Shown: piece after piece, positions 27,251 to 38,900 of the stretch | Position numbering within the stretch: the stretch's first letter is position 1 | Layout: each line of letters opens with the position of its first letter | Assembly: GCA_006386115.1 (NCBI GenBank) | Contig: VFIW01000048.1 | Location: forward strand, 186,001 to 250,000 | From: Globisporangium splendens | Lineage: Eukaryota > Oomycota > Peronosporomycetes > Pythiales > Pythiaceae | Direction of reading: 5' to 3' | DNA length: 64,000 nt | Made by a program: the position numbers and the translations under genes | Notes under the pieces: generated by a model | What the model saw: the letters and a program-made list of their open reading frames with translations, nothing else | Told to the model about the DNA's origin: nothing | Database searches by the model: none

Positions 27251-30226
27251 TCTCGTTCTTGATGGCGAGTTGTCTCTGCTCTACTAATTTTAATTTTCTG
27301 GCACGCATGGTGGTGCTGTGGTCACCTGTTCACCTTCAAAGCAAAAAGAACCATCCATTCCAAGGTTCGTACCACTAGCAAACTGGAAATTCGTGTGTAT
27401 GGTGGTGGAGAGAGCATTGTAGGTGTGTTTTTGAAATGGTCGTTCTCTCTGCCTCACCTTCTGGAGTGGATCCTGCGGTGTGTTTCAGCCAGTGTCTTGT
27501 CTGTCGGCGCATGTAATCCTGTCATCCACATTGATGGTCTCTCAAGACTCAGCAGCCGCAATAAGCCTTCAAATCGCGGTTCTAGATTTTGGTTTCATCT
27601 GCACAGGCATCAACCGAGTGATGGTCACGGTGATGTATTGAAACGGTTTGTAGTTGAAGTTGGGGAGGACAAAAACGGCTGTCAACATAGTGAAATCAAG
27701 TCAAGCGTCAACATGATCCTGTCCGTTCCATGTCGCTGAGACGCAGCTGGTGAGGAGGAGGAGCTCTGATCACTTCGCCAGTGATGGATTGCTGCCGTGT
27801 GTCGATGATTACCAGGAGCAAGTGCACACGACGAGTACTTTCTCTCTGGCAGAATGAACATCATCCTTCGACGGGCGAAAGTTGGTGCAAGAAAGCTCAT
27901 GTTTCTTTTCTCGTTGCCGCGCATTACTTAGTGAAGGGACGAGCACGGAACTCTCACAAACGATGTGGTTGTCGTTCGATAAAAAAAAGAAGTTCGTCGA
28001 AGCCATCCTTCACTGAAGAGTTCTGTACCAGAGCGACTGTGTCTTGGACGACGGTTTGGCAGCCATGGCTCCATCTTCGGTTTTTCTTTTCCTCTTTCAC
28101 GATCGCACTGGAGATTAAAGCGCACTCACTTTGTGTACTGCATGCTTTATTGCATTTGCAATCGGATTATGCATTGGCACACAGCCGCCACAGTCGACAT
28201 GCGACTGGTGCATTGCAGTTGTGAATATGAGGCGAGTGACTTGACGCTTGTCCCAAATCTTTCCGCTGTGATTCAACTGCAACAGCGCATAAATGATCCC
28301 AGCGAGCGCCAGACAGCAAGCGCCGAGGAAAGTCTACAAAGGGCAACAGTGCCACACACCAAAGCAAGCGGAGTCGCCCATTCTGGTGCATGCCACAAAT
28401 GGAGAAAACATGTGGGATATTGTTTGGAAATGCACACCAAAAATCCTTTCTCGTCCCACTTCTGGACACTTTTGAAAGGGTCAATCTCGCTAGAGTACCG
28501 TCATGCTCCGGTAATATTCGCACCAAGATGTGGACATATACAAAACGCGTATATAATGAACACATTCCGTCATCACTGGTTCAAAGAAACGCAGCGTAAA
28601 AAATGTCAACCCGAGAATAACGGATACAAATGATCGAACTTCTCGTGCGTATCCGCGCGCCGAAACAATACCACAGTCTGGGCAGATGCGCTGCTCCTCC
28701 CTCGCTTGATCTCCTTCTTCCATTAGCATTCGTTCTCTAGCGAAAATGCTAAAGAGCGAGAGCACCAGAACCGCTGTGCGTGTGCAATCCACTGCGCCTC
28801 TAGCCATGGATTCCTTGGAACGTGAAGCCAAAGTGTGCCTCTCGGAAGGCAAGACGAGCCATTCGAGAGCGGTTCCTCGCCAAGTGCAATCGCGAAAGGT
28901 GACGCTCGTCGCGTAGCTGGTGCAAGGGCATTTACAACCTTATTGACGATGGTAGACACCGGACGCAAATAGCACGACCTTGAAGCGTCATTCGGACAGC
29001 GAAAGTTGCACGAGACCAATTATATCATAGGAAACGTTGACCTCCAGATCCCACGCGGGTGCAGGCGAATAGAGTAGGAGGGTGTCTGGGTCCACTTTGT
29101 CAAACATGGGGAAGCAAGACACCGAGGAAGGCAAAGCGACCGTATGAGGTGTCGCAGGTAAAGTACTCGCTTTTGTACCGCGCAAGGTTGTCTAAGTGAC
29201 CTGTCTGCCAACGGAATCAAGTGGTTCGAACCTTGTCGCTGGTTCCATTTTGCACGACGAGGACGCGATTCTACAGTACTTATCTGGTACTTTGAAGTAC
29301 ACTCGGTTGGTCCGACATGCGCGCGCGGGTGACTGACTGATTGACACCCTACTTCGTTGTATACTGTACGTACTCGGTAAGCAGAAGATTACGCCTTGAC
29401 TTGGGTTGCTGAACTTTTTCGTTCTGTAATAGATTGCCTCTCAACCTAGAAATTTCCTTCAGGATTCACACTGAAACTCGCTTCGAAAGCGTGAATCAAA
29501 GACTCCAGCTTGCGCTTCACACAAACTTCAACTCGTGAAGGTGACGAGCAAGACGTACTCTTGAAATGCCTCATCACTAACGCTGAGACTGCCATCTTGG
29601 TTCAGACATGGCCATTCGAGTGCAATCCGCCAAGTCATGTTTCTGCTGCGCCGTCTCGCCGACTGTCGAGCCGCGACAGTGTTGTGTCAAATAATGTCTC
29701 TTTGATTATGCGTAGTTGCGTTTGATACGCTACATGAACGACATACTCATCACGTGAGTCTCGTGTGCCGAACTATTATGCACATTTCGTGTCGAGCGAT
29801 GGCAATGAGCACGGGATGAGATGGGCATGTAGTGTCCTGGCTGAGATTAGGCACATGAACACGAGAGAAAGAGTGCACCCGATCCCCCATCACTCAATCA
29901 GTTCGTGACGGCATGTACATCCAATGTACCCGAGTGTTCATGTTTGCTTGGTAGAGAGCCTCTGTGCCGGTTCATTCGCATGATTTCTCATGATCCTGGC
30001 TACATGTGCGTTCGCCTCATTCCATGCGCAATAACAGATGGCGAGAATGTGTCTTTCTCTAACAGATCTGAATGATAAGATCAACCTAGACGGAGATGCC
30101 TGGTTTCTCGACACTTCAATATGGAATACGATATTGAAAGATGCATGAGCCCACATTCGCACCGCAAACAGACTTCCATCTGTAGAGACAACCCAGGATC
30201 GTCGAGCATTTCGCCTCCACTTAAGC
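27251..30226. other. Gene-poor spacer between lipases 1 and 2
   Basis: About 3 kb between head-to-head lipase genes. Several frames of 60-170 codons exist, but none shows a recognisable domain or coding-like composition. Short stretches near 29515-29560 resemble 32855-32895 (the GGTGACGAGCAAGACGTAC motif), which suggests an old duplication of the spacer along with the lipases. Confidence 0.5.
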
Positions 30227-30245
30227 GCTCACTTTGCAATTTGCT
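30227..30245 (+). promoter_or_regulatory. Oomycete-type core promoter of lipase 2
   Basis: GCTCACTTTGCAATTTGCT: initiator plus flanking promoter element, about 36 bases before the ATG. Sequence identity with lipase copy 3 begins exactly here. Confidence 0.8.
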
Positions 30246-30280
30246 CTCTCAGCAACACAAGCTTCGCATCCAAAACCACG

Positions 30281-31747
30281 ATGCACAAACTGCTCTCGAC
30301 GCTGCTCTTTCTCGTACTCGCACCCGTACTCGTGCTCGCACAGAACAAGTACCCCATCGTCCTGGTGCACGGCTTCTCTGGGTGGGGACGAGACGAGCTC
30401 CTCGGACTCAAGTACTGGGGCGGCATCCAAGGCGACCTCCAGGAACAGCTCAAGGCGCAGGGCTACACTGTCTACACTGCGTCCGTCGGACCGTTCTCCA
30501 GCAACTGGGATCGCGCCATCGAGTTGTACACTCAAATCAAGGGAGGTCAAGCCGACTATGGCGCCAAGCACTCCACCACCCATGGCCACACTCGCAAGGG
30601 ACGCACATACCCTGGTTTGTATCCCGAATGGGGCAATGTCGTCAACGGCAAGGTGAACAAGATCCACTTGATCGGTCACAGCATGGGTGGTCAGACTGTG
30701 CGTATGCTCGCACAATTGCTTGCCAAGGGCAGTGCTGGCTCTCCAACGGGTACCGAGGATCCAACGTCGAACTCGCTGTTCGCCGGTGGCAAGGACTGGA
30801 TCCACTCGATCACGACCATCTCGACGCCTAACCAAGGGACGACGCTCGCAAACGGATTCTCAGAAATCGGCGATGCTGTGAAAGACCTGCTCGCCGGCGT
30901 CTTCTCAGTTCTCAACATCGGCGGTTCCACCACGGAGATGATCTACGACGCCAAGCTCGACCAGTGGGGTCTCTCGGCCAAGCAAAGTGGGGAGTCACTC
31001 GGAGACTACATCAAGCGCATCTTCAAGAGTCCGATCTTTAACCCTGGCTTCAAGGACGTGTGCTTGTGGAGTCTGTCGACCCAAGGTGCTGCGGAGGAAA
31101 GCACGTGGGTGCAGACTTTGCCAAACATTTACTACTACAGTTATGCTACCGTGGACACCCATGCTGGAGTAGATCTTCTGCTGCGTACGATCCAGAGCCC
31201 CAACTTGCTGACTATGTTGCTGCCATTGCAACCACTGGGAACGTTCATCGGTGGTCGGTACGCGCCAAACAATGGTTTTAGTACGAGCTGGCAGGCGAAC
31301 GACGGCGTTGTGCCGCTAATCTCGCAGAACAAGGACTCGACAGGTTCGCTTGTCGTATTCGGTGGCTCATCGCAAATTGGGAAGTGGAACCAGATGCCAC
31401 AACTCGACCGCATGGACCACTTGGCTGTCGTCGGCATCACACTGCACACGCAGATCAAGGACTTGTACGTGGCTCATGCCCAGTTGTTGGCCAGCTTGCC
31501 TGAAGCTGCTGCGACATCATCTGCCCGTTCGTTGGTCGCGACAGATGCGAACACAACTGCGCTTTCAAACGCAGCAGCGCTGAGTGTGATCTCTGCCGCC
31601 GCCGCATTGAAAAACGCTGCTGCAGAAGTGACTACCAAGGCGGACCTTGAGAAGCTGTGTGCGAATCCGATCAACACGTACGCGAAGAACTACTGCTCGA
31701 CCATGATCAACAATGCGGGCACGGCCACCCGTCGTCTCCGTGGTTAG
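30281..31747 (+). CDS. Secreted family I.5-type lipase, copy 2
   Basis: 488 residues with the same layout as copy 1: signal peptide, HGFSGWG oxyanion loop, GHSMGG nucleophile (Ser134), NDGVV and DHLAVVG motifs, an Ala/Ser/Thr-rich C-terminal region with two Cys, and RRLRG at the end. From 30228 to 31500 the DNA is identical to copy 3. From 31501 the last ~82 codons differ strongly until the conserved tail. Likely an active secreted lipase. Confidence 0.9.
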   Translation: MHKLLSTLLFLVLAPVLVLAQNKYPIVLVHGFSGWGRDELLGLKYWGGIQGDLQEQLKAQGYTVYTASVGPFSSNWDRAIELYTQIKGGQADYGAKHSTTHGHTRKGRTYPGLYPEWGNVVNGKVNKIHLIGHSMGGQTVRMLAQLLAKGSAGSPTGTEDPTSNSLFAGGKDWIHSITTISTPNQGTTLANGFSEIGDAVKDLLAGVFSVLNIGGSTTEMIYDAKLDQWGLSAKQSGESLGDYIKRIFKSPIFNPGFKDVCLWSLSTQGAAEESTWVQTLPNIYYYSYATVDTHAGVDLLLRTIQSPNLLTMLLPLQPLGTFIGGRYAPNNGFSTSWQANDGVVPLISQNKDSTGSLVVFGGSSQIGKWNQMPQLDRMDHLAVVGITLHTQIKDLYVAHAQLLASLPEAAATSSARSLVATDANTTALSNAAALSVISAAAALKNAAAEVTTKADLEKLCANPINTYAKNYCSTMINNAGTATRRLRG

Positions 31748-33826
31748 ATCACTTTGATAGCTGCTGCTTAATGCAACGCCGAGTGTACTCGTGCTTATTC
31801 CCTTTGTCGGATAAGGAAATGCAGGACAGCACAGTCGCCGAGCTCAAAGAAGCAATTCTGCTGGCGTGGAATGCGGTTCTTATATCTCGACCTAAAACGC
31901 TCGTTGATTCGATGAATGATCGCTGTGTGGATATCCTTGAAAAAAGAGGCGATAAGATAGTTTGCTGATAAAATAATGCAGCGGGTTTTGTTTGTCTGAA
32001 ACGCTTCTTTTTAGCTTGAAACTGCGTTTTCTTGAGTGTCCTCACAGCAGTGTCCCCCTCTCAAAACAGATGCAAGCGTCTATCTCTGCAAAATCTTCAT
32101 TGTTTAATTGGACCATTCTGACCAATTTTCAGTTTCCAGAGTTAACTATTGGCTGAAATTCTGCAAAATAGTGGCTGTCCTCACAGTGCTGACTGGGACT
32201 GCACACGATTGCGACTTCAACTTGCACAAATGTCACCCAGAAGGAGACACAATCAAAACAGCTGTTTTTGCCGAGTTGATGTACATTCTTTGAACGCAAG
32301 CGTGCATTTTCGTGCCAAAAAGTCTCGACTTGTAAGTTTCAGTCTGGTGACCCTCGGCACGTATTCTACAGGGTCGATCCCAGCTTCTGCACAAGTTCCA
32401 AGTTTTCGTGGTTTGAGTGGCAGATTTCGAAACTCATCCAACCGCAATAGTACAACAATCGGAGACTTCCCAGTGCGATACCTTTTGGTTGTGGTGTGCG
32501 AAGCCATGTTTGGGTATTGTTTGGAGGTAAACTAAAGGAGGCGTTGGACTGCTGAGCCGCGGATACAAGCAGCACACATTATCGATCCGTACAATTTGAC
32601 AGCATGGGCTCGTTTTTTGGAGACCAGTCGTCTTGACCGTCATCACAGAGATCATATCGATGCTTCGAGAATGCACCCTAAGCGAGAGTGGTGGGTCCTC
32701 CCATTGGATGTGTAGGGCGATGCGAGTGCGTTCGGTCCGACTCGAGTCAGAGCTGTGTGCTCGGACGGCTACCCATCCGCCAATCGGTCCGATTACAGTA
32801 CATCCTTGTCCTTTGGGTGACTTTCACCGCAAGATGACTGAGTCTCGCTTCAAACTTCAACTCACGACGGTGACGAGCAAGACGTACTTGTGACATTCGT
32901 CCACTGCAGCTTCAAATGCGGCGCTGGATTCAATTCCAGTGCCGAATCTAGTGTCCAATGCCGCAAAATAACGCGTAGTGGCTTGGGCACCGGAACCACT
33001 CGTCAATGGACAGTCTAGAGCGCTGTGAAACACAGGAGCTGCAGACGGTCCTCTCGAACAGATTCACGGAGAGCAAGAAACCCGTGGCAGTTTATCGTTC
33101 AATCCAATCGCACCGATCCAGTGCCTCAGCCATATTGCGGAACGTGGCGCTGAAATGGAAAACGAGAGAGGGGGCTGATGCAGTTGCTTGGATTTGCGAA
33201 TGGATACCGAACAGACATGAGGCACACGAGCAGAATCGAAAAACGACGCTATGACCCCGTGACTCTCGCCACGAAAGCGCACAAACACATCCTCAGTCTG
33301 TATTCCAACTGGGTGTGTGCATCGTTTTCGTGCCGACGATTGTGTGGTCAGCAAGCTGCATCCGTGTGGACAAAGTGCATCGCGTGATCTTTCGGTTTCT
33401 TTGTCGCTGTGTGCTGATGATTGTGCGACTTGGAACCAGGTGAGGGGGGCTAAATCATCACCCATGCCGGTGCGCTTTCCGTGGGAGATGAGCTCCTCGT
33501 TCGGCGCAAAGCCGAGGCAGACAGGCATGGCTGCCCTGTCTCTCGTTCCACATCATGTGGATAGGATCAATTTGAGAAAGGCAACCTGCATTATCGGCTC
33601 CAGTTGTTGATGTCCAAAGGACGCAAAAAGGTGAAGAAGGAGGAGAAGATCGAGGTCTCTCAACACTTCAACGTGGATGAGACGCCGGCGCATAAGCTGA
33701 GCCGTCAGCAGGGACTCATCCGCTCCTCCTTGTATCCAGATGAGTTGACTGCCATCATCAGCATTCTCACACAATTCAGGCATCAAGGCATCACAGGCTG
33801 CCAGAACAAATGTGAGAGCTGAGCAA
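31748..33826. other. Spacer between lipases 2 and 3
   Basis: About 2.1 kb. No gene with recognisable features. A Lys-rich 72-codon frame at 33604-33822 (MSKGRKKVKKEEKIEV...) has somewhat coding-like composition but no known domain, and lies directly against the lipase promoter; it may be a fragment carried by the duplication. Confidence 0.45.
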
Positions 33827-33845
33827 TCTCACTTTGCAATTTGCT
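33827..33845 (+). promoter_or_regulatory. Oomycete-type core promoter of lipase 3
   Basis: TCTCACTTTGCAATTTGCT, identical to that of lipase 2 from the CTCAC onward, about 36 bases before the ATG. Confidence 0.8.
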
Positions 33846-33880
33846 CTCTCAGCAACACAAGCTTCGCATCCAAAACCACG

Positions 33881-35347
33881 ATGCACAAACTGCTCTCGAC
33901 GCTGCTCTTTCTCGTACTCGCACCCGTACTCGTGCTCGCACAGAACAAGTACCCCATCGTCCTGGTGCACGGCTTCTCTGGGTGGGGACGAGACGAGCTC
34001 CTCGGACTCAAGTACTGGGGCGGCATCCAAGGCGACCTCCAGGAACAGCTCAAGGCGCAGGGCTACACTGTCTACACTGCGTCCGTCGGACCGTTCTCCA
34101 GCAACTGGGATCGCGCCATCGAGTTGTACACTCAAATCAAGGGAGGTCAAGCCGACTATGGCGCCAAGCACTCCACCACCCATGGCCACACTCGCAAGGG
34201 ACGCACATACCCTGGTTTGTATCCCGAATGGGGCAATGTCGTCAACGGCAAGGTGAACAAGATCCACTTGATCGGTCACAGCATGGGTGGTCAGACTGTG
34301 CGTATGCTCGCACAATTGCTTGCCAAGGGCAGTGCTGGCTCTCCAACGGGTACCGAGGATCCAACGTCGAACTCGCTGTTCGCCGGTGGCAAGGACTGGA
34401 TCCACTCGATCACGACCATCTCGACGCCTAACCAAGGGACGACGCTCGCAAACGGATTCTCAGAAATCGGCGATGCTGTGAAAGACCTGCTCGCCGGCGT
34501 CTTCTCAGTTCTCAACATCGGCGGTTCCACCACGGAGATGATCTACGACGCCAAGCTCGACCAGTGGGGTCTCTCGGCCAAGCAAAGTGGGGAGTCACTC
34601 GGAGACTACATCAAGCGCATCTTCAAGAGTCCGATCTTTAACCCTGGCTTCAAGGACGTGTGCTTGTGGAGTCTGTCGACCCAAGGTGCTGCGGAGGAAA
34701 GCACGTGGGTGCAGACTTTGCCAAACATTTACTACTACAGTTATGCTACCGTGGACACCCATGCTGGAGTAGATCTTCTGCTGCGTACGATCCAGAGCCC
34801 CAACTTGCTGACTATGTTGCTGCCATTGCAACCACTGGGAACGTTCATCGGTGGTCGGTACGCGCCAAACAATGGTTTTAGTACGAGCTGGCAGGCGAAC
34901 GACGGCGTTGTGCCGCTAATCTCGCAGAACAAGGACTCGACAGGTTCGCTTGTCGTATTCGGTGGCTCATCGCAAATTGGGAAGTGGAACCAGATGCCAC
35001 AACTCGACCGCATGGACCACTTGGCTGTCGTCGGCATCACACTGCACACGCAGATCAAGGACTTGTACGTGGCTCATGCCCAGTTGTTGGCCAGCTTGCC
35101 AGTAGCGTCCACAACGTCCTCTGTGAGCACGCTGGAAACGACCGAGTCGACGACGACCGCTGTTTCAGAGACCGCGACCCTGAGTGTTGTTGCCGCTGCG
35201 ACCGCGCTGAAAAACGCCGCTGCGTCCATCAACACGAAGGCGGATCTTGAGAAACTCTGCGCGAGTCCGATCAACACGTACGCGAAGAACTATTGCACGA
35301 GCATGATCAACAACGCGAATGCGACCGCGCGCCGTCTTCGTGGCTGA
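33881..35347 (+). CDS. Secreted family I.5-type lipase, copy 3
   Basis: 488 residues, start at the MHKLL Met as in the other copies; the frame opens earlier at 33812 but that would bury the signal peptide. It is identical in DNA to copy 2 through 35100. The C-terminal linker differs (STTSSVSTLETTESTTTAVS against ATSSARSLVATDANTT in copy 2), followed by the shared LEKLC...NTYAKNYC segment and RRLRG. Catalytic Ser134, the Asp of NDGVV and the His of DHLAVVG are all present. Confidence 0.9.
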   Translation: MHKLLSTLLFLVLAPVLVLAQNKYPIVLVHGFSGWGRDELLGLKYWGGIQGDLQEQLKAQGYTVYTASVGPFSSNWDRAIELYTQIKGGQADYGAKHSTTHGHTRKGRTYPGLYPEWGNVVNGKVNKIHLIGHSMGGQTVRMLAQLLAKGSAGSPTGTEDPTSNSLFAGGKDWIHSITTISTPNQGTTLANGFSEIGDAVKDLLAGVFSVLNIGGSTTEMIYDAKLDQWGLSAKQSGESLGDYIKRIFKSPIFNPGFKDVCLWSLSTQGAAEESTWVQTLPNIYYYSYATVDTHAGVDLLLRTIQSPNLLTMLLPLQPLGTFIGGRYAPNNGFSTSWQANDGVVPLISQNKDSTGSLVVFGGSSQIGKWNQMPQLDRMDHLAVVGITLHTQIKDLYVAHAQLLASLPVASTTSSVSTLETTESTTTAVSETATLSVVAAATALKNAAASINTKADLEKLCASPINTYAKNYCTSMINNANATARRLRG

Positions 35348-35998
35348 GTTTTGTGTGTGTTTAGTCTTCAGCGTGATCTGCGGTTCTGGTGAATATATGT
35401 ACATGTATCGCGTTCTATTGCGTGCTTTCACTCAATCCAGCATTTTGCTTTCGTATCAAGCGACCCCACTCGCTTGCGATTTCTCAGTAGAGCTGATCGT
35501 AGCGACGATTTTCTCCCGAATTGGGTGTTCATGAGAGGGCTTTAGAATCAGCCAGAAGCACCTTGCATTCTCTAAGCACAAGCTGCAACCGCTCACCGAT
35601 ATGCCGCGGGTCCCAGCACAGCATCTACCCGTGCGTCATTCGTTCACGAGCCTTCGCCTCTTCCACCATTTGCACTTGCGCACGCACTCATTGATTTCCA
35701 GTCGCCGCAGCACCAGATGCTGCTGCCGAGTGCACGTTCACTTCTGCACATGCAAACGCAACTTCAACTTGGTAACAGTCACTCGTACATCCTAACCGGT
35801 TAGTCGTCATTCAACTGACCGTTAACTGCATGATGATGCTGAAAGAAAGTCAGTGACAAAAAGATCAGAGTGATGGTCGTATCTGTTTGCGACAATAGAA
35901 ACGACATCGTGTCTATCGCTTCTATTTCCATTCACTTCAATCGCATAGTCAAGAACAGACAGAAGAAATCCCCCTGTGTTCAGCAAAGCGCGACCAAT
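35348..35998. other. Intergenic, lipase 3 to FAM21
   Basis: About 650 bp without a recognisable gene. An initiator-like TTCACTTCAATCGC at about 35933-35946, some 55-65 bases before the FAM21 ATG, may be its transcription start. Confidence 0.45.
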
Positions 35999-38900
35999 AT
36001 GGCGGACATGAGCACGAGTCTCGTGGTCGCTGCGCCGTACGACGCAATGGACGCCAACGGCTACGACAGCAGTGGCGTCGTCCCTTCCCCTCCTGTGGCG
36101 TCGCCACCGCCGCCGCCCGCAGATCCAAAGCCGCCAGCCGCCTCGAACGATGCGAAGACGCTCGCAGACCTCGCCAAGGAGGTCTCCAACTGGACGCTGC
36201 ACTCGGACCGCGAGCTCCACGGCTTCCTCAAGCAGTACTCGAGCGAGCTCTTCTCGCGCACCAAGCAGCTCGAGGACACGGTGCGCGACATCGCGATGGA
36301 CGCCGACTCGGCCAGCGTGCGGCTCATGAACACGTTCAATCAGTTCCTCATGCTCTCGAACAGCCAGTTTATCGAGAACCGCGTGTACGACGAAGAGCAG
36401 GAGGAGTTCATTGGCGCCGAGAATTCGGTCGCGAACCCGAGCGCGTCGACGGCGACGACAGGGAAACCCGAGGAAGGAGGTGATGCGAATGGCGGTGAAA
36501 GCGCGACTGCAAAAGCAGAAGCAGCGAATGGCGGGAATGCGAATACTGCTAAGAGCGCGGAATCGGTTGTGACGAAATACCGCACGGCGCTGGAGATGGG
36601 GCTCGAAGCGATGAAGTTGTTTGCGATGCTCGATGATGATGATGACACGAGCGACACGTCGTCGCAGTTCGACACCGTGCTCGATATCTACAATGAACGC
36701 CCGTTGCCGTTTATTATCGGCACGCGCGAGTTCCTCGAAGACGAGACGCTCGGTCTTGGCGCCGCACCCGATTCGGACGATTCTGAGAGCTCGAGTGACG
36801 AAAGCGACTCGGATTACGGTTCGTCGTACAGCAGTTCAGACGAATCGGTCTCGTCGGCATCGACTGCGCCGCGAAAGAAGCGCGCGTCACGTACAGCAGC
36901 AGCCGGAGCAGGACACGCGAGCTCGGACGAAGACTCGGACGATTCGTCGCTGGCGCCACGACGACGATCGAATTCCCAAGAGAGCGATACAAGCGGGTTG
37001 TTTGGACGTCCGCCGTCGTCCGAGCCATCGCCAGCGGCTCGACGCCCCAGTCTACCTCCAGTGGCTCGACAACAATCCGCTTCTGGGTCGCGACGAAAGC
37101 CAGCATTTGCATCCGACGCGGACGAAAGCGAAAGCGACGACAGCGACTGGTCCAGTGACAGTGACAGCGACGATGACGCACAAGCGAAGCGGAAACAGAA
37201 AGCGAAACCTGCTGCCGCGTCAGTGCCGATTCCCCAAGCGCCAGTGCCAGAGCTGCCACCGCGAGCGCAGCAACCAGCCAAGAAAAACCAATTCTTTGAC
37301 AGCTCGGATGACGACGACAGCGACGGTGGATTGTTCGGTGCACCGCCAAAGTCCAAGCCGACGAACGCATTCTTCCCTGCAGAAGAGGAGACCAAGCAGA
37401 ATGCACCAACGTCGCTTTTTGCCGAGCAATCCAGCAGCGACCTTTTCGGCGCCGCGCCTACTGCTCCTGCTGCTACGCCTGCGATCAAGCGCCAACCATC
37501 TCGTCGTACCGATTCCTTTGACTCTTCTTCAGATGATGATGAAGGCAATGCGCTATTTGGGAGCAGTAAACCGAAGGCAAATGCGCCGCCACAGCAACCT
37601 CAAGGCTTCCGCCTTCCTGCTCTCGGGAGTAAACCACAAGAACAGCAATCTGCTGCGCCTGCCGCATCCGCGGAAGCCAAGAGAGTATACTTTTCTGATG
37701 ACAGCGACGCCGAGTCGACAGTCAGTGGCTTATTTGGAAGAAGCTCGAGCAGGAAAGCGCCTGCAGGTGCTACTCCAATTCTTCCACCACAGCAGCGACC
37801 TCGAATGGATCTGTCTGACGACAGCAGTGATGATGACGACGATGGTGGTCTCTTTGGTGCAGCACCTAAAAAAGCATCAGCTCCTCCAGTATCTGCGCAA
37901 GCCAAACCTATTGTTCCTCCAACTGCTGCTCCAGCAGTTGTTCCTCCTCGACGTCCGATGTACTCGGATGATAGCAGCGACGATGATGACGACGATGGCG
38001 GTTTGTTTGGCTCCAAGCCTGCTCCCAAGTCGGAAGCTAAACCAACACCGCAGCCCGCACAGCCTACGCCAGCAAGCAACCCAGCTTCAGTGCAACGAGC
38101 TCCAAAGAGTTCGCTGTTCGACGAAGAAGACAGCGATGAAAGCGATGCAGGTGGCCTGTTTGGCGTCAGGAAACCGACTAGTGCTGCGCCACCATTGAGA
38201 GCTCCTGCAACGCTTCCGACGACTGTACCTGCTCGAACCGCACCAGTGTTGACGCGCACTGTCAGTGATAGCGACGACGATAGCGATTCCGATGGAGGAT
38301 TGTTTGGTGCACCAAGAGCTGGAGTGAGTGCACCTCAGGCGGCACGTCCAATGCCAGTTGTCGCTGCGCCACCACTGCAATCGAGACAATCACGGGTGCT
38401 CAGTGACTCGAGTGACGCCGAATCGGATGCAGGCGGCTTGTTTGGTGCACCACCAGCACGAGCGCCTCCAGTGAGCGCACCGCGTCCGGCACCAACTCCA
38501 GCGCCTGCGCCAGCACCAACCACTGCATCAGTACTTCGTCAAGCGCCAGCTCCAGTGCTTACACCTGCTCCAGCACCGACTCCAGCACCGGTATCTGCAC
38601 CACCTCCACTTGCAAATCCGCTCATGAACCGTCAGGTCTCTGAAGATTCTGATGACAGCGACTGGAGTGACGATGGCGGACTTTTCGGCACGGCTCCATC
38701 GAAGCCGGCAGCAGCGGCACCAGCACGAGTGGCAACGGCACCACCCGCAGCTCCAGTATTGTCAACTCCAGCGCCTGCTCCAAAGTTACAAGCAGCAGCG
38801 CCAGTGTTGTCAGCCCCAGCGCAAGCGCCAACACTGCAACCAGCAGCACCAGCACCGTCGCTCTTTGGAGGTGAACCGTCCTCTTCAAACTCTCTCTTTG

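Noticed and set aside
28133..28633. 166-codon ORF in the lipase spacer
   Set aside because: Unremarkable composition and no recognisable motif; overlaps an equally long frame on the other strand.
30234..30656. Second-frame ORFs (about 140-200 codons) inside lipases 2 and 3, repeated at 33834-34431
   Set aside because: They lie fully within the lipase genes in other frames and are duplicated only because the DNA is identical; composition is Arg/Ser/Thr-rich shadow sequence.
33604..33822. Lys-rich 72-codon ORF just upstream of lipase 3
   Set aside because: Slightly coding-like, but ends against the lipase promoter with no homologous match I can recognise; kept only as a note.
36621..38198. 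525-codon plus-strand ORF inside FAM21, and long minus-strand ORFs there
   Set aside because: Shadows created by the repetitive acidic/Pro-Ala codons of FAM21; Arg/Met/Leu-rich with no domain.
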